Assembly (NCBI GenBank): GCA_902783395.1
Contig: CACZRA010000135.1
Span: 1-18,444 of the forward strand
Direction: 5' to 3'
Length of the DNA: 18,444 nucleotides
DNA from: an uncultured Lachnospiraceae bacterium
GTDB taxonomy: Bacteria > Bacillota > Clostridia > Lachnospirales > Lachnospiraceae
Shown here: positions 1 to 7,508 of the stretch, in pieces
Layout of the letters: every line of letters begins with the position of its first letter
Position numbering within the stretch: the first letter of the stretch is position 1
Position numbers and translations under genes: made by a program
Notes under the pieces: generated by a model
What the model saw: the letters and a program-made list of their open reading frames with translations, nothing else
What the model was told of the DNA's origin: nothing
Databases searched by the model: none

Positions 1-7
1 ACTCCAT
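1..7 (-). CDS. Start of the next gene, cut by the window edge
   Basis: An ATG at 7-5 is preceded by a near-perfect ribosome binding site (AGGAGGGG on the minus strand, positions 19-12), six bases from the AGGAGG core to the ATG. It lies 35 bases after the recR stop, so it is probably the next gene of the pfkA-dnaX-ybaB-recR transcript. Only two codons (Met-Glu) plus one base are visible, so nothing can be said about the product. Confidence 0.55.
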
Positions 8-42
8 TGTTCCCCTCCTGAAAAAATAAAAATAATGTATGC

Positions 43-639
43 CTAAAGCTCCACTCTGCCGTCAAGCGCCCGCAAAAGAGTTATCTCATCTATATTCTCA
101 AGATCACCGCCCACCGGCACGCCGCTGGCTATCCTGGTCACACGTATGCCTGTCGGCTTTATCAGCTTGCTGATATACATGGCTGTCGTCTCGCCCTCAA
201 GGGATGAATTCGTGGCTATGATGACCTCCTTGATATCCCCTTCGAGTCTTTTCATAAGCTCCTTGAGCTTTATATCATTCGGGCCTATACCGAGCATCGG
301 GGATATGGCTCCCTGCAGCACATGATAAACTCCGGTATATTTGCCGGTTTTCTCATAGGCCTGCATATCGCGGGTATCCTCCACCACCATTATCGTATCG
401 TGATCCCTTGTATCATTGCTGCAGACCGGACAAAGCTCCTCATCCGTAAGCGTAAAGCACTCCCTGCAGAAATGAACGTTTTCTCTTGCGTCTACCATGG
501 CTTCAGCGAGCTTACGGACTCTTTCCTCAGGCATCCTGATCAGATGATCTGCCAGTCTTCCCGCTGATTTTTCTCCTATTCCCGGCAAGGATGAAAGCTC
601 CTCGACGAGACGGTTCATCTTTCCGGAGTAGAGCTTCAT
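43..639 (-). CDS. recR: Recombination mediator protein RecR
   Basis: RecR acts in the RecFOR pathway, loading RecA at single-strand gaps and on damaged DNA in the cytoplasm. The 198-residue product has the usual family length and layout: an N-terminal helix-hairpin-helix (LPGIGEKSAGRLADHL, about residues 18-33), a four-cysteine zinc finger (C58, C61, C70, C73) and a Toprim domain from about residue 80 with VVEDTRD and the LQGAISPMLGIGP loop near 108-120. The ATG at 639 is 5 bases after the ybaB stop and uses an AGGA overlapping that stop, so translation is probably coupled. It is the last complete gene of the dnaX-ybaB-recR block, an order conserved in many bacteria. No lesion is visible. Confidence 0.97.
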   Translation of the reverse strand: MKLYSGKMNRLVEELSSLPGIGEKSAGRLADHLIRMPEERVRKLAEAMVDARENVHFCRECFTLTDEELCPVCSNDTRDHDTIMVVEDTRDMQAYEKTGKYTGVYHVLQGAISPMLGIGPNDIKLKELMKRLEGDIKEVIIATNSSLEGETTAMYISKLIKPTGIRVTRIASGVPVGGDLENIDEITLLRALDGRVEL

Positions 640-644
640 GGTCC

Positions 645-986
645 TCAGATCAGTCCGCCGAGTCCGCCCGTGAGACTGCCCATCGCGGCAGCCGACGCTT
701 CATCCGCCTGCTTCATGGCCTCATTGACCGCTGCCATTATCATATCCTGTAGCATCTCAACATCCTCGGGATCGCAGGCGTCCGGAGAGATAGTTATCTT
801 TGTGAGCTCCTTCTTTCCGGATACCGTGACCTCCACGGCTCCGCCTCCCGCGGCTGCGGTATACTCCTTACTCTCAAGCTCTTCCTGCTTCTCCGCCATT
901 TGGCGCTGCATACGCTGAGCCTGTTTCATGAGATTGTTCATGTTTCCGGGCATCCCGCCTCCGGGAAAGCCTCCTCGTTTTGCCAT
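645..986 (-). CDS. ybaB: YbaB/EbfC family nucleoid-associated protein
   Basis: A small DNA-binding protein of the YbaB/EbfC family, which forms a tweezer-like dimer on DNA and is nearly always encoded between dnaX and recR. The product is 113 residues. It has the glycine- and methionine-rich start (GGFPGGGMPGNMNNLMKQAQ), a charged helix (QRMQRQMAEKQEELESK, about 24-41), then AAAGGGAVEVTVSGKKEL and the SPDACDPEDVEMLQDMI segment expected of the family. The ATG at 986 has an AAGGAG site 7 bases upstream that overlaps the dnaX stop region. Its exact role is unsettled in the family; nucleoid organisation or RecR-linked repair is usually proposed. Confidence 0.95.
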   Translation of the reverse strand: MAKRGGFPGGGMPGNMNNLMKQAQRMQRQMAEKQEELESKEYTAAAGGGAVEVTVSGKKELTKITISPDACDPEDVEMLQDMIMAAVNEAMKQADEASAAAMGSLTGGLGGLI

Positions 987-997
987 CTGTATTCTCC

Positions 998-2563
998 TTA
1001 CTGATCAACGATCTTTATATCATCAAAATTAATAAGGGATTCAAGGTTCGGATATTTCGTATCCGGATCCTCTCCTTTGCCGGGACCGAATATCTCAAAC
1101 TGTATATCCTTCTTTATCTCCCGGTCCAGGATCGCCTTTATTTCATCGGCACAGTTCTGAAGCGAACCCGCCGATATCTCATCCCTGCAGACTATGACAA
1201 GCTTTGTGCCGTCGACTGACGGACTTGCTTCCGCAAGGATCCCCCTTACCATTTCCTTTGAGTCCTTTATTATTCTGCCCCAGTTTTCGCATACCATCTT
1301 CACATCATCCGGAAGAGCCTCCGGCAGGGGGACCTTTTTTTTCGGAGCCTCCGAAGATGCTGCAGCGGCGGAAACCTTTACGCCGTCCCTTTCAAGCCTG
1401 TCAAGCTTTCTTTCGATGATGGCAAGTCTTTGCCTGGTGGAAGCCACATCATCCTGCATTTCGGGATGAAGGAGTCTTACTATCGCTATCTCAGTCAGCG
1501 TCTTTTTCTGCTGGGAATATCTTAACTCCGATGACAGCTCCGAAAAGATCCGGATGAACCGCATAATGGTCTCCGTATCGAATTTCTTCGCTATGACCTT
1601 CATCTGCTCGTAGGTATCGGTGGATACCCCAAGGACATCGGCTATATCAGCCTGTGTCGACCCGTCTGCCGAGATGAGCATGAGGTTTCTAAGATATGCT
1701 ACGAATTCGACTACAAAGGCCTGTATCTCACGGCCCTTCATCACGGTCTCATCCAGAAGCTTTACCGCGTTCTTCAGATCTCCTCCCGCTATGCATTCCA
1801 TCATGGACGAAAAGACCGAGACATCAACCGCTCCCAGGATATCGAGAGTCCGGTCGTAGGTAAGGACCTCTCCCGTTGTGAATGCAAGGCACTGATCCAA
1901 AAGCGACAGCGAGTCCCTCATCGAGCCGTCGGCCTGTCTTGCTATGAATGAGAGAGCCTTTTCCTCGGCCTCAAGATCTTCTTTCGCAAGCACGGCCTTC
2001 ATCCTTGATACCAGCGTGTCCGCTGCCATGCGGTGGAAATCATACCTCTGGCATCTTGACAGTATGGTGATGGGAACTCTTCCCACCTCGGTCGTAGCCA
2101 GAATGAAGAGAGCGTAATCCGGCGGTTCCTCCAGTGTCTTGAGCAGAGCATTGAAGGCCCCCCCGGACAGCATGTGCACCTCATCTATGATATAGACCTT
2201 TCTTTTGCCCTTAGGCGGTCTGTAGGCGATCTCTTCTATGATAGTGCGGACATTGTCGACTCCGTTATTGGATGCCGCGTCTATCTCGATCACATTCATA
2301 TAAGTGCCTTCGGTTATGCCTCTGCACATATCACATACGCCGCAGGGGCTTCCGTCGGGCTGCAGATCTTCACAGTTTACCGCTCTCGCGAATATCTTAG
2401 CCACAGAGGTTTTTCCCGTCCCCCTTGTCCCGGTGAAAAGATAGGCATGGGCCGTCTTTTCCTTAAGGACCTGGTTGCCGAGAGCCTTTACTATCGCATC
2501 CTGGCCGACTACATCGGAAAACTTCTGAGGTCTGTATTTCCTGTACAGAGAAAGATAGGACAT
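998..2563 (-). CDS. dnaX: DNA polymerase III subunit gamma/tau
   Basis: Clamp-loader ATPase of the replicative polymerase. The 521-residue product has the standard DnaX core: Walker A GTRGTGKT at 45-52, zinc-binding cysteines C64, C74, C77 and C80, Walker B VYIIDEVH at 123-130, and the LSRC arginine-finger motif at 168-171. The AAA+ and collar domains run to about residue 370. A proline/alanine/lysine-rich linker follows, then a tau-specific tail of about 110 residues. The ATG at 2563 follows the pfkA stop by 8 bases; a GGAG lies 13 bases upstream, so coupling to pfkA is likely. At codons 408-410 the gene carries A8G, listed separately as a probable -1 frameshift site that would give a 419-residue gamma form. 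Confidence 0.97.
   Translation of the reverse strand: MSYLSLYRKYRPQKFSDVVGQDAIVKALGNQVLKEKTAHAYLFTGTRGTGKTSVAKIFARAVNCEDLQPDGSPCGVCDMCRGITEGTYMNVIEIDAASNNGVDNVRTIIEEIAYRPPKGKRKVYIIDEVHMLSGGAFNALLKTLEEPPDYALFILATTEVGRVPITILSRCQRYDFHRMAADTLVSRMKAVLAKEDLEAEEKALSFIARQADGSMRDSLSLLDQCLAFTTGEVLTYDRTLDILGAVDVSVFSSMMECIAGGDLKNAVKLLDETVMKGREIQAFVVEFVAYLRNLMLISADGSTQADIADVLGVSTDTYEQMKVIAKKFDTETIMRFIRIFSELSSELRYSQQKKTLTEIAIVRLLHPEMQDDVASTRQRLAIIERKLDRLERDGVKVSAAAASSEAPKKKVPLPEALPDDVKMVCENWGRIIKDSKEMVRGILAEASPSVDGTKLVIVCRDEISAGSLQNCADEIKAILDREIKKDIQFEIFGPGKGEDPDTKYPNLESLINFDDIKIVDQ
1305..1352 (-). promoter_or_regulatory. Probable programmed -1 ribosomal frameshift site in dnaX
   Basis: Read on the minus strand, eight A residues (1342-1335) followed by G (1334) place the heptamer A AAA AAG exactly in the dnaX frame, ending at codon 410. 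A GGAGG (1352-1348) lies 7 bases upstream, matching an internal stimulatory Shine-Dalgarno. Nine bases downstream a hairpin CCGGA/TCCGG (1324-1320 with 1313-1309) can form. A -1 shift adds nine residues (GPPAGGSSG) and stops at TGA 1307-1305. The same three elements produce gamma from the E. coli dnaX gene. Transcriptional slippage on the A8 run, as known in Thermus, is an alternative mechanism with a similar outcome. Confidence 0.75.
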
Positions 2564-2571
2564 TCCCGTCG

Positions 2572-3645
2572 TCAGTCTCCGAATGATATGCCGAGCATCT
2601 TGGCTTCTTTTATTATAGCGGCATTGGGATCAAGGCTCTTCAGCTTGCCTGCCACCTCATCCAGGGGAACCTTTACGATCTCCCTGTTCTTATAGCCTAC
2701 CATAAAGCCATACTCGCCCTTAAGTATGAGCTTGCCGGCTTCTGATCCCAGACGTGACGCGAATACCCTGTCGTATGAATCGGGCGATCCGCCTCTCTGC
2801 ATGTGTCCGGGCACCGTGACGCGTACTTCTTTACCGGTCTTTTTCTGGATCTTTTCGGCGATCTCATAGGATACGGAAGGATATTTGGATTTTGCGAGCT
2901 TTTCCTTGTATTCCTTCTTTGAAAGCTTTGCGTCCTGCTTGCTTATGGCACCCTCCGCCACTACTATTATCGTGAACTTGGCTCCTCTTTGCTTTCTGAG
3001 CTCTATGGCGTCCACTACCTTGTCTATATCATAGGGTATCTCGGGCAGAAGGATTATATCGGCACCGCCTGCCATTCCCGCATTGAGAGGAAGGAAGCCT
3101 ACCTTATGACCCATGATCTCAACGATGAACACCCTGCCGTGCGAATCCGCTGTCGTATGGATGTAATCTATCGTCTGTGTGGCTATGTCAACGGCACTCT
3201 GGAATCCGAAGGTCATATCCGTCCCCCACAGATCATTGTCTATGGTCTTGGGAAGGGTCACTATATTGAGTCCTTCTTCCCTCAGAAGGTTTGCGGTCTT
3301 GTGAGTCCCGTTTCCTCCGAGTATCACAAGGCAGTCAAGACGGAGCTTGTAATATGAGTGCTTCATGGACTCAACCTTATCCCTTCCGTCCTCATCAGGC
3401 TCCCTTATCGTCTTAAACGGGACCCTCGATGTTCCGAGTATGGTACCGCCCCTTGTAAGTATCCCGGAGAAATCAGAGATATCCAGCATCCTGTATTCTC
3501 CGTAGATAAGACCCCTGTATCCGTCAAGGAATCCGTACAGCTCCAGCTGTTCTCCTGAATTCACCAAAGACTTGACAACGCCTCTCATCGCTGCGTTAAG
3601 TGCCTGACAGTCGCCGCCGCTGGTTAGTAATCCGATACGCTTCAT
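2572..3645 (-). CDS. pfkA: 6-phosphofructokinase, group III-like
   Basis: Phosphorylates fructose 6-phosphate at C1 in glycolysis. The 357-residue product has the PFK-A hallmarks: SGGDCQALNAAMRG at about 9-22, GGNGT at 110-114, the catalytic PKTIDND loop at 132-138 (base D136) and PGHMQRGGSPDSYDR in the C-terminal half. The phosphoryl-donor positions are mixed: Gly113, where PPi enzymes have Asp, but Lys133, where classical ATP enzymes have Gly. This fits group III or mixed-substrate PFKs, so ATP versus PPi use is open. Asn112 replaces the usual Asp of GGDG. The ATG at 3645 has a GAGGGGG site 8 bases upstream. It is the first gene of the pfkA-dnaX-ybaB-recR transcript. Confidence 0.93.
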   Translation of the reverse strand: MKRIGLLTSGGDCQALNAAMRGVVKSLVNSGEQLELYGFLDGYRGLIYGEYRMLDISDFSGILTRGGTILGTSRVPFKTIREPDEDGRDKVESMKHSYYKLRLDCLVILGGNGTHKTANLLREEGLNIVTLPKTIDNDLWGTDMTFGFQSAVDIATQTIDYIHTTADSHGRVFIVEIMGHKVGFLPLNAGMAGGADIILLPEIPYDIDKVVDAIELRKQRGAKFTIIVVAEGAISKQDAKLSKKEYKEKLAKSKYPSVSYEIAEKIQKKTGKEVRVTVPGHMQRGGSPDSYDRVFASRLGSEAGKLILKGEYGFMVGYKNREIVKVPLDEVAGKLKSLDPNAAIIKEAKMLGISFGD

Positions 3646-3704
3646 AAGCCTGTCCCCCTCTGTAAATAATGAACAACTTGAAAATTAGAAATGCAACAAA
3701 GAAT

Positions 3705-3713
3705 ATTATACCA
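3705..3713 (-). promoter_or_regulatory. Extended -10 promoter for pfkA-dnaX-ybaB-recR
   Basis: On the minus strand TGG-TATAAT (3713-3705) is a perfect extended -10 element in the only gap between tadA and pfkA. No good -35 box lies 16-18 bases upstream, which is tolerable with TGn-TATAAT. Transcription would start near 3698, leaving a leader of about 50 bases before the pfkA ATG. The leader is AT-rich and I see no riboswitch fold in it. Confidence 0.7.
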
Positions 3714-3719
3714 TAAAAA

Positions 3720-4205
3720 TCATATTCTTTCCCTCAGCTCCTTAAAGAATCGCTTTATGAGAGCCTGGGATTCCTCCTCCATAATGCCCCTTGTTATCTC
3801 CACCTGATGATTAAAGCTTTTTTCATTAAGCAGATTCACGACCGAGCCGGCACACCCCGCCTTGTCCGAAGGTGCCGCAAATACACATCTGTCAACACGG
3901 GCCTGTACTATTGCTCCCGCACACATCGGACAGGGCTCCAGGGTAATGTATATCGTGCACCCTTCGAGCCTCCAGTCCCCCAATGCCTTTGAAGCCTTCT
4001 TTATCGCCGTTATCTCCGCATGCGCAAGGGTTGTCTTGTCTGTATTCCTACGGTTGTATCCCCTGCCGACGATGCGTCCCGTGGCAGTCTCCACGATCAC
4101 GCACCCTATAGGGACCTCACCGGTCTCATAGGCCTTCCTTGCCTGCTTCATGGCCTCCTTCATATATTTGATGTCTGAGGCATTTTCTTTTTCAGTCAAT
4201 TCCAC
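3720..4205 (-). CDS. tadA: tRNA-specific adenosine deaminase TadA
   Basis: Deaminates adenosine 34 of tRNA-Arg(ACG) to inosine, allowing wobble decoding. The 161-residue product has the cytidine/deoxycytidylate-deaminase zinc site: HAE (H62, with catalytic E64) and PCPMC (C92, C95), plus GEVPIGCVIV near 29-38. The start chosen is GTG at 4205, because a GGAGGT lies 8 bases upstream. The first ATG is 14 codons further in and would leave the family core intact but has weaker support. The gene overlaps the end of nrdG by 14 bases. It is the last gene of the metG transcript. The stop is followed by a T-run without a convincing hairpin, immediately before the pfkA promoter. Confidence 0.95.
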   Translation of the reverse strand: MELTEKENASDIKYMKEAMKQARKAYETGEVPIGCVIVETATGRIVGRGYNRRNTDKTTLAHAEITAIKKASKALGDWRLEGCTIYITLEPCPMCAGAIVQARVDRCVFAAPSDKAGCAGSVVNLLNEKSFNHQVEITRGIMEEESQALIKRFFKELRERI

Positions 4206-4887
4206 GAAGTGCTACCTCCGGTATGGTCTTTCTGAGGATTTCGGCATATACCTCTATCTCCTCCCTTGTCTGTCCGTGGAGCACGCCCCTTCCGACAAAC
4301 GAGGTATTGGTATCGACAAAATTCTGCAGATAGTATCTTTTGCCTCCGGCCAGCCATTTTCCGACATCGGCGGCGATCTCCCTGTCAAAATACTCTGCCA
4401 CTACCGTAGTCCGGAATTCATAATCGGGAAAGGCTCCGTCACGGAGCATGTTTACCGTCTCATCCACCTTGTCTACGTCTATTTCCACATTGCAGAGCTC
4501 ACGGTATTTCTCCCTTCCGGTCTTGATATCGAGAGCGATATAATCCACAAGTCCGCTCTTTGCAAGGATCCTCAGCTGATCCGGCCTTGTCCCGTTTGTA
4601 TCGATCTTGACCATATAACCGAGAGACCTTATTTCCTTCAGAAACTCCGGAAGGTCCGGCTGCAGGGTGGGCTCTCCACCCGATATGCACACCCCGGACA
4701 GGACATTCTTTCTTTTCTCCAGAAAGCTTAGGGCATCGGTCTCCCTTATCTCGGGAATAAGACCTTCCACAAGAGAGCTGTTCTGGCAGAACAGACATCT
4801 CAGGTTGCATCCGCCGGTAAATACGGTAGCCGCAACCTTTCCGGGATAGTCAAGCAGTGTGTTTTTGTTTATTCCCGCTATATGCAT
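4192..4887 (-). CDS. nrdG: Anaerobic ribonucleoside-triphosphate reductase activating protein (radical SAM)
   Basis: Radical SAM activase of the class III (anaerobic) ribonucleotide reductase type. The 231-residue product carries CNLRCLFC (C27, C31, C34), the cluster-binding CX3CX2C motif, preceded by the typical LLDYPGKVAATVFTGGC. The SAM-contacting GGEP is at 70-73 (ISGGEPTLQPDLPEFL). The family generates a glycyl radical on NrdD; no nrdD is in the window, so the partner must lie elsewhere. A related glycyl-radical activase cannot be fully excluded. The ATG at 4887 lies 7 bases after the upstream stop, with AGGAAAG overlapping that stop. The oxygen-sensitive chemistry fits an anaerobe. Confidence 0.88.
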   Translation of the reverse strand: MHIAGINKNTLLDYPGKVAATVFTGGCNLRCLFCQNSSLVEGLIPEIRETDALSFLEKRKNVLSGVCISGGEPTLQPDLPEFLKEIRSLGYMVKIDTNGTRPDQLRILAKSGLVDYIALDIKTGREKYRELCNVEIDVDKVDETVNMLRDGAFPDYEFRTTVVAEYFDREIAADVGKWLAGGKRYYLQNFVDTNTSFVGRGVLHGQTREEIEVYAEILRKTIPEVALRGID

Positions 4888-4894
4888 ATCTTTC

Positions 4895-5986
4895 CTAGAA
4901 ATCCCTTGAATGTACGTATTTCATGTAATTTACTACCATAAGCGCTATCTTGAAGGTCAGCGCGTCATCGAAGATCCTTATATCAAGCCCCGTCATCTTC
5001 TGAAGCTTTTCTATCCTGTATACAAGCGTGTTCCTGTGTACAAAAAGCTGTCTCGAGGTTTCAGATACGTTAAGGTTGTTTTCAAAGAATTTATTGATGG
5101 TATTAAGGGTCTCCTCATCAAGGTGATCCGGGATATCCTCCCCGTAGATCTCATGGAGAAAGACCTCGCATAAGGACGGCTGCAGCTGGTAGATAAGGCG
5201 TCCTATGCCCAACGTGTCATATGAGAGGATGTATCTTTCCTGATAGAAGATCTTCCCGACCTCCATGGCCATCTTTGCCTCCTTGTAGGAGGAGGAGACC
5301 TGCTTTATCTCGGAGACAACCTTTCCGTAGGATACGCGCACCTTAACCATAGCCTCGGTGTTCATAGTGTCCACGAGCATCTCCGCCGTCTGCTTCGCCT
5401 GCTCGGCCACGCCCTCCTTGGGATCAAAGGACTTTACCACGACATATGTCTTTTCATCGGTTTCCGTTACATAATCATCGGAACCGGACGGAAAGACGGA
5501 TCTTAAGGTATCGATCCCGGATATCTCGTTACTGCCTTCTGTCTCGACTATGAATACGCACCTTACGCTGTCCGAAGGTATCATGAGCTTTTTTGCCCTG
5601 CTGTAGATGTCGACGACAAGCATGTTGTCCATGATGAGATTCTGGAAAAAGGCATTCTTATCCATTTTTTCCTTATATGCCCCGAAAAGCGCTGTCAGCT
5701 CCGACAGGGCAAGTCTTGATACCATTTCCGTCTTTCCGTCGCCCTTCGGTGCTATCAGTACATAGCTCGTAACACCGTCACCCGCGATCCTGTAGAAATG
5801 ATATCCTCCGTTCACATCATCTTCATCCCCGGAATCTATGAAAGACCTGATCGTCACCGAGGAGATCTTTTCCGTGGACAAGGTCGCTGCCGCCTGTGTG
5901 CCGTCCAGCTCCATGACTGCAAGCTCCACTCCGGATATCTCCTTTATCTCATCCAATGCCTTCTGTATGACCTGATTGCTTATCAT
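4895..5986 (-). CDS. PucR/CdaR-family transcriptional regulator
   Basis: A 363-residue putative DNA-binding regulator. The C-terminal 60 residues match the PucR-type helix-turn-helix: FFENNLNVSETSRQLFVHRN followed by TLVYRIEKLQKMTGLDIR and a conserved tail ending in FKIALMV. The central part (about 120-270) resembles the GGDEF-like CdaR middle domain, with the YKEAKMAMEVG helix that often precedes the DNA-binding region. The N-terminal 110 residues show no domain I can name; they may sense a small ligand. It has no transmembrane segment. Its start shares one base with the stop of the acetyltransferase gene (TAATG), so the two are co-translated. Its target is unknown; the surrounding operon is a candidate. 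Confidence 0.85.
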   Translation of the reverse strand: MISNQVIQKALDEIKEISGVELAVMELDGTQAAATLSTEKISSVTIRSFIDSGDEDDVNGGYHFYRIAGDGVTSYVLIAPKGDGKTEMVSRLALSELTALFGAYKEKMDKNAFFQNLIMDNMLVVDIYSRAKKLMIPSDSVRCVFIVETEGSNEISGIDTLRSVFPSGSDDYVTETDEKTYVVVKSFDPKEGVAEQAKQTAEMLVDTMNTEAMVKVRVSYGKVVSEIKQVSSSYKEAKMAMEVGKIFYQERYILSYDTLGIGRLIYQLQPSLCEVFLHEIYGEDIPDHLDEETLNTINKFFENNLNVSETSRQLFVHRNTLVYRIEKLQKMTGLDIRIFDDALTFKIALMVVNYMKYVHSRDF

Positions 5987-6501
5987 TATGAAACGTACCC
6001 CTTCTTTGACAATGCCTGTTCCCGGAGCAAAAGCTCCATAGGCGTGTATTCTATACCATCCTTTACCGAAAGCGGTCCGGTATCCTTAAATCCAAGCTTG
6101 CGGTAAAAGCCCTTGCCGACACTTGACGCGTTCACCGTAAGAGTCGGGCCTTTAAGCCAGCTTCTCGTCTGAAGCAGCCACTCCCTGAAATAATCCAGCA
6201 AAGCCGTGCCTACTCCCATCTGCTGGTAGCAGCCCTCCACAAAGAGCAGGGAGAGATGCGGCCCGCTGCGTACAGCCGCAACTCCTATCATGACATCACC
6301 GTCAAAGGCCGCTATGACCGGAAAGCCTCCGTTCAGGAAGACCGTATACAGGGTATCATCGTTTATGAACCTGCTGAAGCTTTCCATACCGTCTTTTCCC
6401 ACGATGTCGGATTCGAACTCACAAAAAACCCTCCAGCAGAGCGCCATTGCCGACCTGTATTCCTCACGTCCTATGAATCTGACACGTATCTTATCGTTCA
6501 T
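5986..6501 (-). CDS. GNAT-family N-acetyltransferase
   Basis: A 171-residue acetyl-CoA-dependent acetyltransferase of the Gcn5-related superfamily. The acetyl-CoA-binding motif A is visible as LLFVEGCYQQMGVGTALLDY (about 85-104), with the Q-x-x-G-x-G/A loop. Motif B is near GKGFYRKLGFKDTG, where the FYRKLGF signature ends the fold. The acceptor substrate cannot be told from the sequence. It overlaps the DUF1002 gene by 4 bases (ATGA) and the regulator gene by 1 base. A G-run directly before the ATG is a poor ribosome binding site, consistent with translational coupling. Confidence 0.88.
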   Translation of the reverse strand: MNDKIRVRFIGREEYRSAMALCWRVFCEFESDIVGKDGMESFSRFINDDTLYTVFLNGGFPVIAAFDGDVMIGVAAVRSGPHLSLLFVEGCYQQMGVGTALLDYFREWLLQTRSWLKGPTLTVNASSVGKGFYRKLGFKDTGPLSVKDGIEYTPMELLLREQALSKKGYVS

Positions 6502-7508
6502 CCCCCGAAGATCTTTGAAAAGAAGTTCTTCACTCCTTCATACAACCCGGTAAAGACTCCCCCGACCTTTTCCTTTACGCTCTCCGCAAAGCTTCTTGCG
6601 GCAAGAGAGCTCAGATCATCCGCTGAAAGCTTGTCGCCGAACTTTTCGTAGATATCGGAAGCCTGATCGAGTAAAGTATTGTAGTCCAGTCCCAATGCCT
6701 TTATCTTTACCATAAGATCCACTATCTGGTTTATCTCACTCTCAGACAGAGACCAGTTCGCATTCTTCATCTCATTATAATCACTTATTGCCTTCCTTAC
6801 GGCAGCATCGATCTCGTCTCTTGTATTGAGATCCTTACCGGCTATCTCCGCTTTTATAAAGGCGATCATTTCTTCGACATCTTCCTTTGATGCGTCGCCC
6901 ATGGCCTCCTCTATCTGCCCTGTCGTGACAAGCTCATTAAGAGACGCATCCAGTGCAGTCGTATTGAGGCTTTCATTCTTCATATCGGCGTAGGCCTTCA
7001 TGGCTCCGATAAGAGCAGCAGTCCCTGAGATCGGTGAAGGTCCGGCCACTATGATATCGGCGTTTTCCACCCCCGCCGTAAGCAGCGCGTTCTTATACAT
7101 ACCGGTGGTACAGTAATTGATATTGTACGCATTGACCGTGATACCGTGTCCGGATTCCGCAGGCTTCACCAGGACCGACGAAAGCGACTTTGTTCCTATG
7201 ACTGAGGGATCGATGTATTTATCAAGATACTGATGCTCCTCCGCGTTGGTCACATATACTATGTTGTACTGGGTAAGATCCGCCCCCGCAAGACCCATGG
7301 CCGACAGCACCGCCAGAAGCTGATCCTGTGTCAGATCCTGTCCTAAAGCCAGATAGGGCTTACTCTTGTCATTTGTCTGTGTCTGAGTCTGCTCCGTGCT
7401 CCCGCCTCCGAAGGTTATGACCTCTGTCGACGCTGCATCGGCATATGCCGGGACCGTCATCGCGATACAGAGCATTAACGCCAGAATAACCGAAATGTAC
7501 TTTTTCAT
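6498..7508 (-). CDS. Secreted DUF1002 domain protein
   Basis: A 336-residue exported protein. Residues 1-23 form a signal peptide (MKKYISVILALMLCIAMTVP then AYA, with cleavage before D24); no lipobox cysteine follows. The body matches the DUF1002 pattern as I recall it: an ALGQDLTQDQ segment, TVNAYNINYCTTGMYKNAL, and ADIIVAGPSPISGTAALIGA in the first half, then helical segments rich in Ala and Asp. The C-terminal AESVKEKVGGVFTGLYEG and following aromatic residues form an amphipathic tail. The function of the family is not known to me. The start has GGAGGG 6 bases upstream and overlaps the hydrolase stop by 4 bases. Confidence 0.85.
   Translation of the reverse strand: MKKYISVILALMLCIAMTVPAYADAASTEVITFGGGSTEQTQTQTNDKSKPYLALGQDLTQDQLLAVLSAMGLAGADLTQYNIVYVTNAEEHQYLDKYIDPSVIGTKSLSSVLVKPAESGHGITVNAYNINYCTTGMYKNALLTAGVENADIIVAGPSPISGTAALIGAMKAYADMKNESLNTTALDASLNELVTTGQIEEAMGDASKEDVEEMIAFIKAEIAGKDLNTRDEIDAAVRKAISDYNEMKNANWSLSESEINQIVDLMVKIKALGLDYNTLLDQASDIYEKFGDKLSADDLSSLAARSFAESVKEKVGGVFTGLYEGVKNFFSKIFGG

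Noticed and set aside
1340..1354. Hairpin next to a T8 run in dnaX, resembling an intrinsic terminator
   Set aside because: On the plus strand the T-run comes before the hairpin, and on the minus strand the run is A, so it cannot terminate in either direction; it fits the frameshift cassette better.
2174..2695. 173-codon plus-strand open frame over the dnaX/pfkA junction
   Set aside because: Antisense to conserved motifs of both genes; no motif of its own.
3646..3719. Possible riboswitch in the pfkA leader
   Set aside because: The leader is about 50 AT-rich bases with no stable stem or known aptamer pattern.
4150..4731. 193-codon plus-strand open frame over nrdG
   Set aside because: Antisense to a clear radical SAM gene, no ribosome binding site and no domain; a codon-bias shadow.
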